DNA from: JBNAVY01 sp049700195
GTDB lineage: Bacteria; Bacillota; Thermoanaerobacteria; Thermoanaerobacterales; Thermoanaerobacteraceae
Reading direction: 5' to 3'
Assembly (NCBI GenBank): GCA_049700195.1
Contig: JBNAVY010000003.1
Coordinates: 27,195-91,194, forward strand
DNA length: 64,000 nt
A model generated the notes under the pieces. It saw only the letters and a list, made by a program, of their open reading frames with translations, was not told the origin of the DNA and searched no databases. A program made the position numbers and the translations under genes. Positions 41,709 to 50,845 of this stretch are shown here, piece by piece; within the stretch, counting starts at the first letter, position 1; every line of letters starts with the position of its first letter.

Positions 41709-43769
41709 TTAACGCGGTATTTCTTCCATTTGATAAGCTTCAATAATATCTTTTTCTTTAATATCATTAAATCTTTCAACACCTATACCACATTCAAAAC
41801 CCTGTTGTACTTCTTTGGCATCATCTTTAAATCTTTTTAAAGATGATAATTTGCCTTCATATATTACTATACCATCTCTGATAACTCTTACATCTGCATT
41901 CCTTAATATTTTACCACTTAAAACATAACATCCTCCAATATTTCCCACGCCAGGAACTTTAAAAACTGCTCTTACTTCAGCTCGTCCCAGCTCAACTTCC
42001 CTATATTTGGGATCTAATAAACCTTTCATAGCTAATTTAATATCATCTATTGCTTCATATATAATTCTATATAATTTAATATCTACTTTTTCTTTCTCAG
42101 CAAGACTTTTTGCATTAACATCAGGTCTTACATTAAATCCAATTATAATTGCATTTGAAGCTGAAGCTAGCATTACATCTGTTTCAGTTATAGAACCAAC
42201 AGCTCCATGAATTACTTTTATTTTTACTTCTTCATTGCTTAAATCTTCAAGAGATTTCCTAATAGCTTCAACAGAACCCTGTACATCTGCTTTTAAAATA
42301 ATATTTAGCTCTTTAACTGACCCTTCTTTAATTTGACTAAATAATTCTTCTAGGGATACCTTTTGTTTTTTCTTTATTTCTTCTTCTCTATGGGCTTGTT
42401 TTCGTTTTTCAGCTAGATTACGTGCCTTTTTTTCATCATCAAAACAAATTAACTTATCACCAGCCTCAGGAACTTCTGAAAAACCTAAAACTTCTACTGG
42501 CATTGAAGGACCAGCCTTTTTTATCCTTCTTCCTTTGTCGTCAAACATAGCTCTAACTTTTCCAAAAGCTGTTCCAGCTAAAATTGTATCACCGATTTTA
42601 AGCGTTCCATTCTGAACTAATACAGTAGCAACAGGACCTCTACCCTTTTCTAGTTGAGCCTCTATTATAGTACCACGAGCTAATTTATTTGGATTAGCTT
42701 TTAAATCCTCCATTTCTGCTACTAGCAAAATCATTTCTAAAAGATTGTCAATACCTATACCACTTTTTGCCGATACATTAACACAGATAGTATTTCCACC
42801 CCAATCTTCAGGTACCAGACCATGCTCGCTAAGTTCGGTTTTTACCCTGTCTGGATTTGCAGTGGGTTTATCGATTTTATTTATAGCTACTATAATAGGC
42901 AGATTAGCTGCTTTTACATGGTTTATAGCTTCTATGGTCTGTGGCATCACACCATCATCTGCAGCTACTACTAAGATTACTATATCAGTTATGCTTGCAC
43001 CTCTTGCTCTCATAGCAGTAAATGCTTCATGACCAGGTGTATCCAAAAATACTATTTTTTTATTATTTATATCAACAACAGATGCACCAATGTGCTGAGT
43101 AATACCACCTGCTTCTTTTGTTATATAATTTGTCTTTCTAATTGCATCTAATAAAGATGTTTTGCCATGGTCAACATGACCCATTACTGTTACCACGGGA
43201 GGTCTTGTAACCAGACTTCTTTCATCATCTTTTTCTTCAGCAAATTCAAGATCATCATCCACTTTATCATTTTTATCTAATAAAAAGCCATATTCTTCAG
43301 CAATTTTTGAAGCATTATTATAATCTATTTGCTGATTTATAGTAACCATTATACCTTTTGATATAAGTTTTTTGATTATATCTGCAGGATTAATTTTCAT
43401 TTTTTCAGATAATTCTTTTACTGTTATAAATTCTGGTATTGTTATAATCTTGATTTCATCTTCATTTTCTTGCTCACTTTTTATACTTTCCAAATTTTTA
43501 CCGTCCTTTTTATTTTTTTTATTATTTTTTTTACCTTTTATCCTAACATTATCTTCAATAGCATCTTCTATCACTTTTTCTTCTGAATCTATCAATTCAT
43601 CAAGTGACGGTTTTTCTGTAAATATGTCAAGTATAAGTTCAATCTCATCATCTTCCAATGTACTCATATGGTTTTTAACCTTTATATCAAGGTCATTTAA
43701 TTTTGAAACTAATTCTTTACTAGAAAGATTTAATTCCTTTGCTAATTCATATACCCTCATTTTTGACAT
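41709..43769 (-). CDS. infB: Translation initiation factor IF-2
   Basis: 686-residue GTPase that recruits fMet-tRNA to the 30S subunit. Two short N-terminal IF2-N modules (1-53 and about 115-165) flank a lysine-rich linker. The G domain has G1 GHVDHGKT near 196, G3 DTPGHEAF and G4 NKID. Two beta-barrel domains and the C-terminal tRNA-binding domain follow. The frame is open to 43787, but GGGGGTGA lies 5 bases before the ATG at 43769. The ylxQ stop codon lies in that same segment. The N-terminal region is short, as usual for Clostridia. Confidence 0.97.
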   Translation of the reverse strand: MSKMRVYELAKELNLSSKELVSKLNDLDIKVKNHMSTLEDDEIELILDIFTEKPSLDELIDSEEKVIEDAIEDNVRIKGKKNNKKNKKDGKNLESIKSEQENEDEIKIITIPEFITVKELSEKMKINPADIIKKLISKGIMVTINQQIDYNNASKIAEEYGFLLDKNDKVDDDLEFAEEKDDERSLVTRPPVVTVMGHVDHGKTSLLDAIRKTNYITKEAGGITQHIGASVVDINNKKIVFLDTPGHEAFTAMRARGASITDIVILVVAADDGVMPQTIEAINHVKAANLPIIVAINKIDKPTANPDRVKTELSEHGLVPEDWGGNTICVNVSAKSGIGIDNLLEMILLVAEMEDLKANPNKLARGTIIEAQLEKGRGPVATVLVQNGTLKIGDTILAGTAFGKVRAMFDDKGRRIKKAGPSMPVEVLGFSEVPEAGDKLICFDDEKKARNLAEKRKQAHREEEIKKKQKVSLEELFSQIKEGSVKELNIILKADVQGSVEAIRKSLEDLSNEEVKIKVIHGAVGSITETDVMLASASNAIIIGFNVRPDVNAKSLAEKEKVDIKLYRIIYEAIDDIKLAMKGLLDPKYREVELGRAEVRAVFKVPGVGNIGGCYVLSGKILRNADVRVIRDGIVIYEGKLSSLKRFKDDAKEVQQGFECGIGVERFNDIKEKDIIEAYQMEEIPR

Positions 43770-43770
43770 A

Positions 43771-44094
43771 TTATTCACCCCCATCATTATTCTTCTCTTT
43801 TGCTGCGTTCACTAATACTTTAGATAATCCCTCATCAGTTATACCAATAACGGCTATCAATTCTTGACCAATACATTTTCCTAAGATTTCCTTGTTACCA
43901 TAAAAAATATAATCAATATTATAATTCTCACATAGTCTTTTAATATTTTTAGCAGTATTTTCTGAAGTATCCATTGCAAAAATAACTAAAAAAAGCTTTT
44001 TCATTTTTATAAATTTCTCTACGTTATAACTTCCACTGACTAATTTACCGGCTTTTTTTGAAATGCCAAGCATAGAACAAAACTTTTTATTCAT
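43771..44094 (-). CDS. ylxQ: L7Ae-family RNA-binding protein YlxQ
   Basis: 107-residue L7Ae/L30e-fold protein expected to bind kink-turn RNA. Visible: LGISKKAGKLVSGSYNVE and LVIFAMDTSENTAKNIKRLC, the usual central helix. A TTG one codon earlier is in frame, but the ATG at 44094, preceded by GAGAGTGAG, is better. It overlaps the end of ylxR by 8 bases and precedes infB. The nusA-ylxR-ylxQ-infB order is fixed in Firmicutes. Confidence 0.92.
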   Translation of the reverse strand: MNKKFCSMLGISKKAGKLVSGSYNVEKFIKMKKLFLVIFAMDTSENTAKNIKRLCENYNIDYIFYGNKEILGKCIGQELIAVIGITDEGLSKVLVNAAKEKNNDGGE

Positions 44095-44356
44095 CAACTA
44101 TCTCACTCTCTAACTGCTTAATTATTTCTTCAGCAACTGATACTTGCAGAGCTTTGTCAAGTCTTTTGGATTTAACTGCCTTTTTAAGGCATTCTGTATT
44201 TTTACATATATAACAACCACGTCCTGGAACCTTTCCTGTCAAATCAACCTGTACTTTTCCATCAACTGATCTTCTTACAATTCTAATAAGTTCTTTTTTG
44301 GGTTTCATTTCTTGACAACCAAGACACATTCTAAGAGGAATTTTCTTATTTTTCAT
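44087..44356 (-). CDS. ylxR: YlxR/RnpM RNA-binding protein
   Basis: 89-residue DUF448 protein. It has MCLGCQEMKPKKELIRIVR at the N-terminus and GRGCYICKNTECL, giving two CxxC pairs. The family is implicated in RNA binding and, in Bacillus, in modulation of RNase P. The frame is open 16 codons upstream into nusA, but AAAGAGGTGG lies just before the ATG at 44356. It overlaps ylxQ by 8 bases. Confidence 0.93.
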   Translation of the reverse strand: MKNKKIPLRMCLGCQEMKPKKELIRIVRRSVDGKVQVDLTGKVPGRGCYICKNTECLKKAVKSKRLDKALQVSVAEEIIKQLESEIVDE

Positions 44357-44369
44357 AACTACCACCTCT

Positions 44370-45407
44370 TTAATTGTTAGCCGTTGATTCACTCTTAATA
44401 TCAATCTTCCAACCTGTTAATTTTGCAGCAAGTCTTGCATTTTGTCCTTCTTTACCTATAGCAAGTGAAAGTTGATAATCCGGAACTACAACTTTTGCAA
44501 TTTTTTCTTTTTCATCAATATCTATACTAATAGCCTTCGCTGGACTAAGTGCATTCATTATAAATTCTTGAGGCTTTGAACTCCATTTTACAATATCAAT
44601 TTTTTCTCCCCTTAATTCATTAACAACGGCTTGAACTCTAGTACCCTTAAATCCAACACATGCACCTACTGGATCCACATTTTCATCCTTTGTGTAAACT
44701 GCCATTTTTGTACGAGATCCTGCTTCACGAGCTATACTTCTAATTTCAACTATTCCTTGCTGTATTTCTGGTACTTCCATTTCAAAAAGCCTTTTTACAA
44801 GTCCTGGATGAGATCGTGAAATTAATATCTGAGGACCTTTTGTTGTTTTTTTAACTTCGACAATATATACTTTTATTCTATCACCATGACTATATGATTC
44901 ATTAGGAATTTGTTCAGCAGGACTAAGTGTTGCTTCTGTTTTTCCTAAATCAACAAGCACATTTTTCTTTTCAATTCTTTCGACTATTCCTGTTATAACT
45001 TCTGATTCTTTACTTAAAAAATCTTCATATATAATACCTCTTTCTGCTTCTCTGATACGCTGAACTACAACTTGTTTAGCATTTTGAGCAGCAATACGTC
45101 CAAAAGTTTTTGGAGTAACTTCAATATCAACAATATCTCCTATCATATATTTTTTATTAATATTTTTTGCATCCTCTAGACTTATTTCAAGAAGATCATC
45201 AAACACCTCATCTACTACTGTTTTTTGTGCATAAACTCTTATATCGCCTGTTTCTCTATCCATCAGAACTTTAACATTCTGTGATGAACCATAATTTTTT
45301 TTATATGCTGAAACTAAAGCAGCCTCTATAGCTTCAAACATAACATCTTGCGAAATACCTTTTTCTTTGCAGACTGAATTTAATGCTTCAATAAAATCAC
45401 TATTCAC
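44370..45407 (-). CDS. nusA: Transcription termination/antitermination factor NusA
   Basis: 345-residue RNA-polymerase-binding factor. An N-terminal polymerase-contact domain (1-125) is followed by S1 (about 133-200), KH1 (about 230-295, GACVGFKGTRVQAV) and KH2 (about 300-345, AIGKEGQNARLAAKLTGWKI). It lacks the acidic repeats of the enterobacterial protein, as is normal in Firmicutes. The start is GTG, 5 bases after AAGGAGGGG; an overlapping ATG is out of frame. It follows rimP by 17 bases. A hairpin in the shared leader may give NusA-dependent feedback. Confidence 0.97.
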   Translation of the reverse strand: MNSDFIEALNSVCKEKGISQDVMFEAIEAALVSAYKKNYGSSQNVKVLMDRETGDIRVYAQKTVVDEVFDDLLEISLEDAKNINKKYMIGDIVDIEVTPKTFGRIAAQNAKQVVVQRIREAERGIIYEDFLSKESEVITGIVERIEKKNVLVDLGKTEATLSPAEQIPNESYSHGDRIKVYIVEVKKTTKGPQILISRSHPGLVKRLFEMEVPEIQQGIVEIRSIAREAGSRTKMAVYTKDENVDPVGACVGFKGTRVQAVVNELRGEKIDIVKWSSKPQEFIMNALSPAKAISIDIDEKEKIAKVVVPDYQLSLAIGKEGQNARLAAKLTGWKIDIKSESTANN

Positions 45408-45424
45408 ATTAACCCCTCCTTATT

Positions 45425-45880
45425 TTAAAACTTTATAACAGGTTTAACAAGACTTACATTGTTCAAATCAAATTCTTTTACACTGCCTTCAAATAAAATA
45501 AAAATCTTTTCATCCTTAAAATCAACCAATTCACCTTCAAATTTCTTCTTTTTATCTATAGGTGAATAAAGAGATACCTCAACTTCAATACCAAAATGTT
45601 TTTCAAAGTCTCGTGGTGTTTTAAGAGGCCTGTCTAATCCAGGAGATGATACTTCAAGTATATAAGAAGTCGGAATGGGGTCTAATTCATCAAGTTTTTC
45701 GCTAAGGTATTCACTTACAATCTGGCAATCATCTAAAGAAACGCCTCCATCTTTATCAATATAAACTCGTAAATACCAGCTGCTTCCTTCTTTCTTGTAT
45801 TCAACATCAACAATTTCATAATTATTTTTCTCTATTATAGGCATAACCAATTTCTTGGCTAGTTCTTCTATTTTAGACAT
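45425..45880 (-). CDS. rimP: Ribosome maturation factor RimP
   Basis: 151-residue 30S assembly factor. Family features: YEIVDVEYKKEGSSWYLRVYID, GVSLDDCQIVSEYLSEKLD, YILEVSSPGLDRPLK and the C-terminal SH3-like segment. AGGAGGTTG lies 4 bases before the ATG. It is the first gene of the rimP-nusA-ylxR-ylxQ-infB operon and has an extended -10 promoter about 80 bases upstream. Confidence 0.95.
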   Translation of the reverse strand: MSKIEELAKKLVMPIIEKNNYEIVDVEYKKEGSSWYLRVYIDKDGGVSLDDCQIVSEYLSEKLDELDPIPTSYILEVSSPGLDRPLKTPRDFEKHFGIEVEVSLYSPIDKKKKFEGELVDFKDEKIFILFEGSVKEFDLNNVSLVKPVIKF

Positions 45881-45914
45881 AAAACAACCTCCTACTTATT
45901 TTATATAATACTAA

Positions 45915-45934
45915 AGAGTGGGTACACCCACTCT
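45915..45934 (-). repeat. Leader hairpin of the rimP-nusA operon
   Basis: AGAGTGGGT and ACCCACTCT form a perfect 9-bp inverted repeat around two bases (8 bp with a TGTA loop). It is followed by TTTAGTATT, a poor U tract. It lies downstream of the rimP promoter start site, so besides ending polC transcripts it is part of the operon leader and could act as an attenuator. Confidence 0.65.
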
Positions 45935-45961
45935 CATAGTAACATTTATTTTGCCATTACA

Positions 45962-45990
45962 ATTATAGCATACACCTTTTACCAATGCAA
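45962..45990 (-). promoter_or_regulatory. Promoter of the rimP-nusA-infB operon
   Basis: A perfect TATAAT (45967-45962) preceded by TGC (extended -10) has TTGCAT (45990-45985) 17 bases upstream. It lies just after the polC stop. The transcript would carry a leader of about 75 bases with the hairpin at 45934-45915. Confidence 0.72.
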
Positions 45991-45993
45991 CAA

Positions 45994-48900
45994 CTAAAAT
46001 AAACTTAATTGATTAGTTTCAGGCAAATCTTTTAAGCAATTATGTTGTTTTAAAATATCTATAACTGTCTTACTTACACGAGTTCTATTTCTTAAATCTT
46101 CAACTGACAAAAATTCTCCTCTAGATCTTTCCTGAACTATGAGTTTTGCAGCTTGAATCCCTATTCCATCTAAAGAATTAAGAGGTGGAAGTATTCCTTC
46201 ATCTGTAATTATAAATTTTGCTGAATCTGATTTATAAAGATCTATATCAGTAAATCTTAGCCCTCTTAAATACATTTCTAGCGCTACTTCTAAAACTGTT
46301 AAAAGTCCTTTTTCTTTAGCAGTTACAGCGTTACCTTTTGATTCTATTTCCTTAATGGATTTTTTAATATGTTCAATGCCACCTAGTACATAATCAAGAT
46401 TAAAGTCATCGGCCCTTACTGTAAAATATGTTGCATAAAAAGCTTCTGGATAATGAACTTTAAAATAAGCAATTCTAAAAGCCATGATAACATATGCTAC
46501 AGCATGTGCTTTTGGAAACATATATTTTATTTTTTGGCATGATTGTATAAACCAATCGGGTATACCATATTTTTTCATTTCTTTAATATCTTCTTCAGTA
46601 ACGCCTTTCCCTTTTCTAACATTTTCCATAATTTTGAAAGAAAGTTTTTTATCCATATTTTTACTAATCAAATAAAGCATAATATCATCTCTAGTTGAAA
46701 TTACTTCTTTTAATGTTGCAACTCCTTGTTTTATTATATCCTGAGCATTATTAAGCCATACATCTGTACCATGAGATAAACCACTTATTCGAACAAGTTC
46801 AGCAAAGGTTGTAGGTTTTGTATCTATAAGCATTTGTCTTACAAATTTAGTTCCAAATTCCGGCAAACCTAGAGTGCCTACTGGGCTATTTAAATCTTCA
46901 GGTAAAATTCCAAGAGCATCAACACTTGTAAATAAACTCATTGTTTTTTCATCATCAAGAGGTATCTCTTTAGCATTTACCTTTGTTAAATCTTCCAGCA
47001 TTCTTATAACTGTAGGATCATCATGTCCAAGTATATCTAATTTTAAAAGTCTGCCACTAATTGAATGATAATCAAAATGTGTAGTGATAATTTCAGAGTC
47101 TTGTGAATCTGCCGGATGCTGAATTGGCGTAAATTCATATATGCTTTTATCCCTTGGTACAACCATTATTCCCCCAGGATGTTGCCCAGTTGTTTTCTTG
47201 ACTCCAGTACAACCTATTGTAAGCCTTTTTATTTCTGCCTTATGAATAACTAAATTTCGTTCTTCAAAATATTTTTTAACATAACCATAAGCTGTTTTAT
47301 CAGCTAAAGTGCCAATGGTTCCTGCTCTAAATACATGCCCTTTACCAAATAGTTCTTCAGTATATTTATGAGCTACAGGTTGATATTCACCAGAAAAATT
47401 CAGGTCAATATCTGGCTCTTTGTCTCCTTCAAAACCTAAAAAAACTTCAAAAGGAATATCATGTCCCTCTTTTTTCATCTGAGTACTGCAATTTGGACAT
47501 AATTTATCAGGCATATCAACACCAGATCCATATGTTCCATCTGTTATAAATTCACTGTATTTACAATTAGGGCAAATATAATGTGGAGGTAATGGATTAA
47601 CTTCTGTTATACCACTCATAGTTGCAACAAAAGAAGAACCTACAGAACCCCTTGAGCCAACAAGATAGCCATCTTCTAAAGATTTTGAAACAAGTTTCTG
47701 TGCTATTATATACATTACAGCATACCCATTATTTATAATTGAATTAAGCTCCCTTTCAAGTCTTTTTTCTACAATTTCTGGCAAAGGATCGCCGTAAATT
47801 TCATGAGCTTTCTCCATTGTAAGTTTTCTAAGCTCTTCTTCAGCACCTTCTATAACTGGTGGAAATGTCCCATCTGGAATTGGCTTTATGTTTTCAATTA
47901 AATCAGCAATATAATTAGTATTATATATTACGACTTCTTTAGCAGCTTCTTCACCTAAGTATTTAAATTCTTCAAGCATCTCATCTGTAGTTTTTAAATA
48001 AAGAGGTGCCTGGTTATCTATATCTTTAAATCCTTTGCCAGCCATAAGGATTTTCCTGTATATTTCTTCCCACGGATCCAAAAAATGAACATCTCCTGTA
48101 GCAACAACGGGTTTATTATACTTTTTCCCTAGAGTATATATGCGTTTATTAATTTCTTTTAATTCTTCAATATCTTTTACTTCACCTTTTTCAATTAAAA
48201 ATTCATTATTTTTTACAGGCTGTATTTCAAGATAATCATAAAAATCTATAATTTTTTTTATTTTTTCATCATCTACATTTGATATAATGTTTCTAAAAAC
48301 TTCACCTTGTTCACAAGCAGAACCAATAATTAAGCCTTGTCTCATTGATCTCAAAAGACTCTTTGGTATTCTTGGAGTTCTATGAAAATATTCAAGATTT
48401 GATTTTGATATAATTTCATATAAATTTCTCAAACCAATATAATCTTTAACAAGAATTATTACATGATAGGTTGGGAGCTTTTTTATATCCACATTTTTTT
48501 CACTGAATGAAGAATTTATTTCACTAACATTATTTATTCCCATCTGCTTTAAAAAAATAATTGATTTCATAAAAATCTCTGCTGTTGCTTGTGCATCATC
48601 GACTGCTCTATGATGATTTTTTAGTGATACTTCAAGATATTCTGCAACAGTATCAAGTTTATAGTTTTTCAGATTTTTATATAAATGTCTACTTAATTCA
48701 AGTGTATCTATAACTGCATTTTTAACATTTATATTTAATTGATTAGCTTTTGATTTAATAAAATTAACGTCAAAATTAGCATTATGTGCTACAAGAACAG
48801 CATCTTGTATAAAATCCATGAATTCAGGTATTATTTTATCAATAGTTGGAGCATCTTTAACCATATTATCATTTATACTGGTTAATTTAGTAATAAATGG

Positions 48901-50211
48901 TGGTATAGGTATCTGAGGATTTATAAACGTCTCAAATCTATCCACAATTTTGTTGTTACTTATTTTTACTGCACCAATTTCTATAATTTTGTCATTAACA
49001 TTACTTAAACCTGTCGTTTCAATATCAAAAACTACAAATTCATCATCAAAACTATATTCACTATAACCACTTACAATTGGTATACCATCATCAACTAAGT
49101 ATCCTTCCACACCGTATAAAACCTTAATTTTATTTTTTTTAGATGCTTCCATTGCTTCAGGATAAGCTTGTACTACTGCATGATCTGTTATTGCAATTGC
49201 TTTATGCCCCCATGATGCAGCTTTTTGAATTAAAGCTGTGGCTGATGAAACACCATCCATACTGCTCATTTGAGTATGAACATGAAGTTCTACTCTTTTT
49301 TCTTCACACAAATCCATTCTCTGTTTTTGTTCAGATATCTGCAAATCTTTAATATTTATAATAAGGTCATTTTCATATTTATCATATATAACAGTACCTC
49401 GTAATCTTATAAATGATCCTACTGTTATAGAATTTTTAATTATATTATATTTTTCTTCATTTAAAAATGTTTTAGCAGTTATAGATGAAGTATAATCTGT
49501 AATATTAAATATGACAAGAAATTTATTTTTAATTTCTTTAAATTCTAAAGAAAATATAGTACCTTCAATTATTGCATCAACAGTTTCCTGATTTATCTGT
49601 TCTAAATAAATTGGCTGTTCAAAAATTTCTTTTCCTAATAATACTTTATGACTCCTAGATGATAATATTTCATTGGTTTGCTTAGATTCTTCTTGATTGT
49701 TTAACATTTTTTCTTCTACTAATTTTACATCTTCTTCTGCTATCTTATTTAAAATATCCTCATTTTTTTCGTAAAAAACAAATTCAATTTTTACAGTTTT
49801 CCCATATTCCTGATCATAAATCTCAGATATTAAATCATTTATTTTATTAGTTTTTAAAAACTCATATGTCATTTCATTAAAAGCTTTTACGTTAATTAAA
49901 TCATCATAAAAGGTTACTGTACATGACTTTAAAAAACTAAAAGAAGATGGATATTTTTTGCTTACTTTTAAAATAACATCTTCCCATAATTCATCAATAC
50001 TTTTATTTTCTTTTTTATAAATATCAAATTCTATATCTTCTATAAAAGGTAAATTATCAATAATATTATTCCTAATATTTTCTTTAATTTTTTCATTTAT
50101 ATTATTGCCATTTAAACTTAGAATAAGTTTTTTTTGACTTTTTATAAATTTAGTATGATTTAATTTAATATTATGATCAGAAAGATATTTAGAAAAAAAA
50201 CCTGGCAACAT
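45994..50211 (-). CDS. polC: DNA polymerase III alpha subunit, PolC type
   Basis: 1405-residue Gram-positive replicative polymerase with built-in proofreading. Order: N-terminal domains with an OB fold (about 215-300), PHP domain beginning VELHVHTQMSSMDG (near 305), inserted DnaQ-like exonuclease opening FDIETTGLS (Asp396, Glu398), remaining PHP, then the C-family polymerase. The polymerase region has a zinc-binding CPNC...CPNC pair and the PDIDLNFSG catalytic segment. The C-terminal beta-clamp motif is probably QLSLF at the very end. AGAGGGA precedes the ATG. The exonuclease insertion inside PHP separates it clearly from DnaE. Confidence 0.98.
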   Translation of the reverse strand: MLPGFFSKYLSDHNIKLNHTKFIKSQKKLILSLNGNNINEKIKENIRNNIIDNLPFIEDIEFDIYKKENKSIDELWEDVILKVSKKYPSSFSFLKSCTVTFYDDLINVKAFNEMTYEFLKTNKINDLISEIYDQEYGKTVKIEFVFYEKNEDILNKIAEEDVKLVEEKMLNNQEESKQTNEILSSRSHKVLLGKEIFEQPIYLEQINQETVDAIIEGTIFSLEFKEIKNKFLVIFNITDYTSSITAKTFLNEEKYNIIKNSITVGSFIRLRGTVIYDKYENDLIINIKDLQISEQKQRMDLCEEKRVELHVHTQMSSMDGVSSATALIQKAASWGHKAIAITDHAVVQAYPEAMEASKKNKIKVLYGVEGYLVDDGIPIVSGYSEYSFDDEFVVFDIETTGLSNVNDKIIEIGAVKISNNKIVDRFETFINPQIPIPPFITKLTSINDNMVKDAPTIDKIIPEFMDFIQDAVLVAHNANFDVNFIKSKANQLNINVKNAVIDTLELSRHLYKNLKNYKLDTVAEYLEVSLKNHHRAVDDAQATAEIFMKSIIFLKQMGINNVSEINSSFSEKNVDIKKLPTYHVIILVKDYIGLRNLYEIISKSNLEYFHRTPRIPKSLLRSMRQGLIIGSACEQGEVFRNIISNVDDEKIKKIIDFYDYLEIQPVKNNEFLIEKGEVKDIEELKEINKRIYTLGKKYNKPVVATGDVHFLDPWEEIYRKILMAGKGFKDIDNQAPLYLKTTDEMLEEFKYLGEEAAKEVVIYNTNYIADLIENIKPIPDGTFPPVIEGAEEELRKLTMEKAHEIYGDPLPEIVEKRLERELNSIINNGYAVMYIIAQKLVSKSLEDGYLVGSRGSVGSSFVATMSGITEVNPLPPHYICPNCKYSEFITDGTYGSGVDMPDKLCPNCSTQMKKEGHDIPFEVFLGFEGDKEPDIDLNFSGEYQPVAHKYTEELFGKGHVFRAGTIGTLADKTAYGYVKKYFEERNLVIHKAEIKRLTIGCTGVKKTTGQHPGGIMVVPRDKSIYEFTPIQHPADSQDSEIITTHFDYHSISGRLLKLDILGHDDPTVIRMLEDLTKVNAKEIPLDDEKTMSLFTSVDALGILPEDLNSPVGTLGLPEFGTKFVRQMLIDTKPTTFAELVRISGLSHGTDVWLNNAQDIIKQGVATLKEVISTRDDIMLYLISKNMDKKLSFKIMENVRKGKGVTEEDIKEMKKYGIPDWFIQSCQKIKYMFPKAHAVAYVIMAFRIAYFKVHYPEAFYATYFTVRADDFNLDYVLGGIEHIKKSIKEIESKGNAVTAKEKGLLTVLEVALEMYLRGLRFTDIDLYKSDSAKFIITDEGILPPLNSLDGIGIQAAKLIVQERSRGEFLSVEDLRNRTRVSKTVIDILKQHNCLKDLPETNQLSLF

Positions 50212-50224
50212 ATAATCCCTCTTT

Positions 50225-50845
50225 CTATATCCACATACGTATTATATCATAATACATTTTCATTCTTGCCTTAAATCCTTTAAAGAATCCTAATTTTTCC
50301 TCTTTCATAATATGTGTCATATTTTCAAGTAATATATTTTCTACTTTCCAGTTATTTTCTTTTGCTAACTTATTTAAAGCAATTTCCACACCAAAATTAG
50401 TAAATTCTAATTTTTTTAAATCACCTAAAACAGATTTACGTATAGCTCTTTGTCCTGACAAAAAAGGTGCTACTTTTTGTGCAAGATCAGTAAAAGTTCT
50501 TCCAGATGAAAAAATTCCAACAGTCATATCAGCTTTATTATTTAATACTGGATAGACAAGATTGTTAAAATGAGTTTCTGTAAGTCCTACTAAATCAGCA
50601 TCTAATAAAACTATAATATCACCTGATGCATTTTCAATACCAATTTTAACTGTATTTCCTTTGCCAGTATTTATATTTAAGTTAATAAGCTTTACGTTAT
50701 ATTTTAAAGCCTGATCTTTTGTGTCATCTGAAGAACCATCATTTACAACAATTATTTCATTTATGTTTTTTATTTTTTTTAAAGATTCCAAAACCCGTCC
50801 TATGTTTTTACCTTCGTTATATGCAGGTATAACTACAGAAATCAT
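50225..50845 (-). CDS. Family 2 glycosyltransferase
   Basis: 206-residue GT-A fold glycosyltransferase. It opens with ISVVIPAYNEGKNIG, followed by VVNDGSSDDT and the nucleotide-sugar/metal motif LLDADL (about 79-84). No membrane segment is visible, unlike polyprenyl-phosphate mannosyltransferases with C-terminal helices. The donor and acceptor cannot be read from the sequence. The ATG overlaps the ispG stop as ATGA, so it is coupled to ispG, and polC follows 13 bases later. A glycosyltransferase here is not part of the usual ispG-polC order, so it looks like an accessory insertion in an essential operon. Confidence 0.85.
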   Translation of the reverse strand: MISVVIPAYNEGKNIGRVLESLKKIKNINEIIVVNDGSSDDTKDQALKYNVKLINLNINTGKGNTVKIGIENASGDIIVLLDADLVGLTETHFNNLVYPVLNNKADMTVGIFSSGRTFTDLAQKVAPFLSGQRAIRKSVLGDLKKLEFTNFGVEIALNKLAKENNWKVENILLENMTHIMKEEKLGFFKGFKARMKMYYDIIRMWI

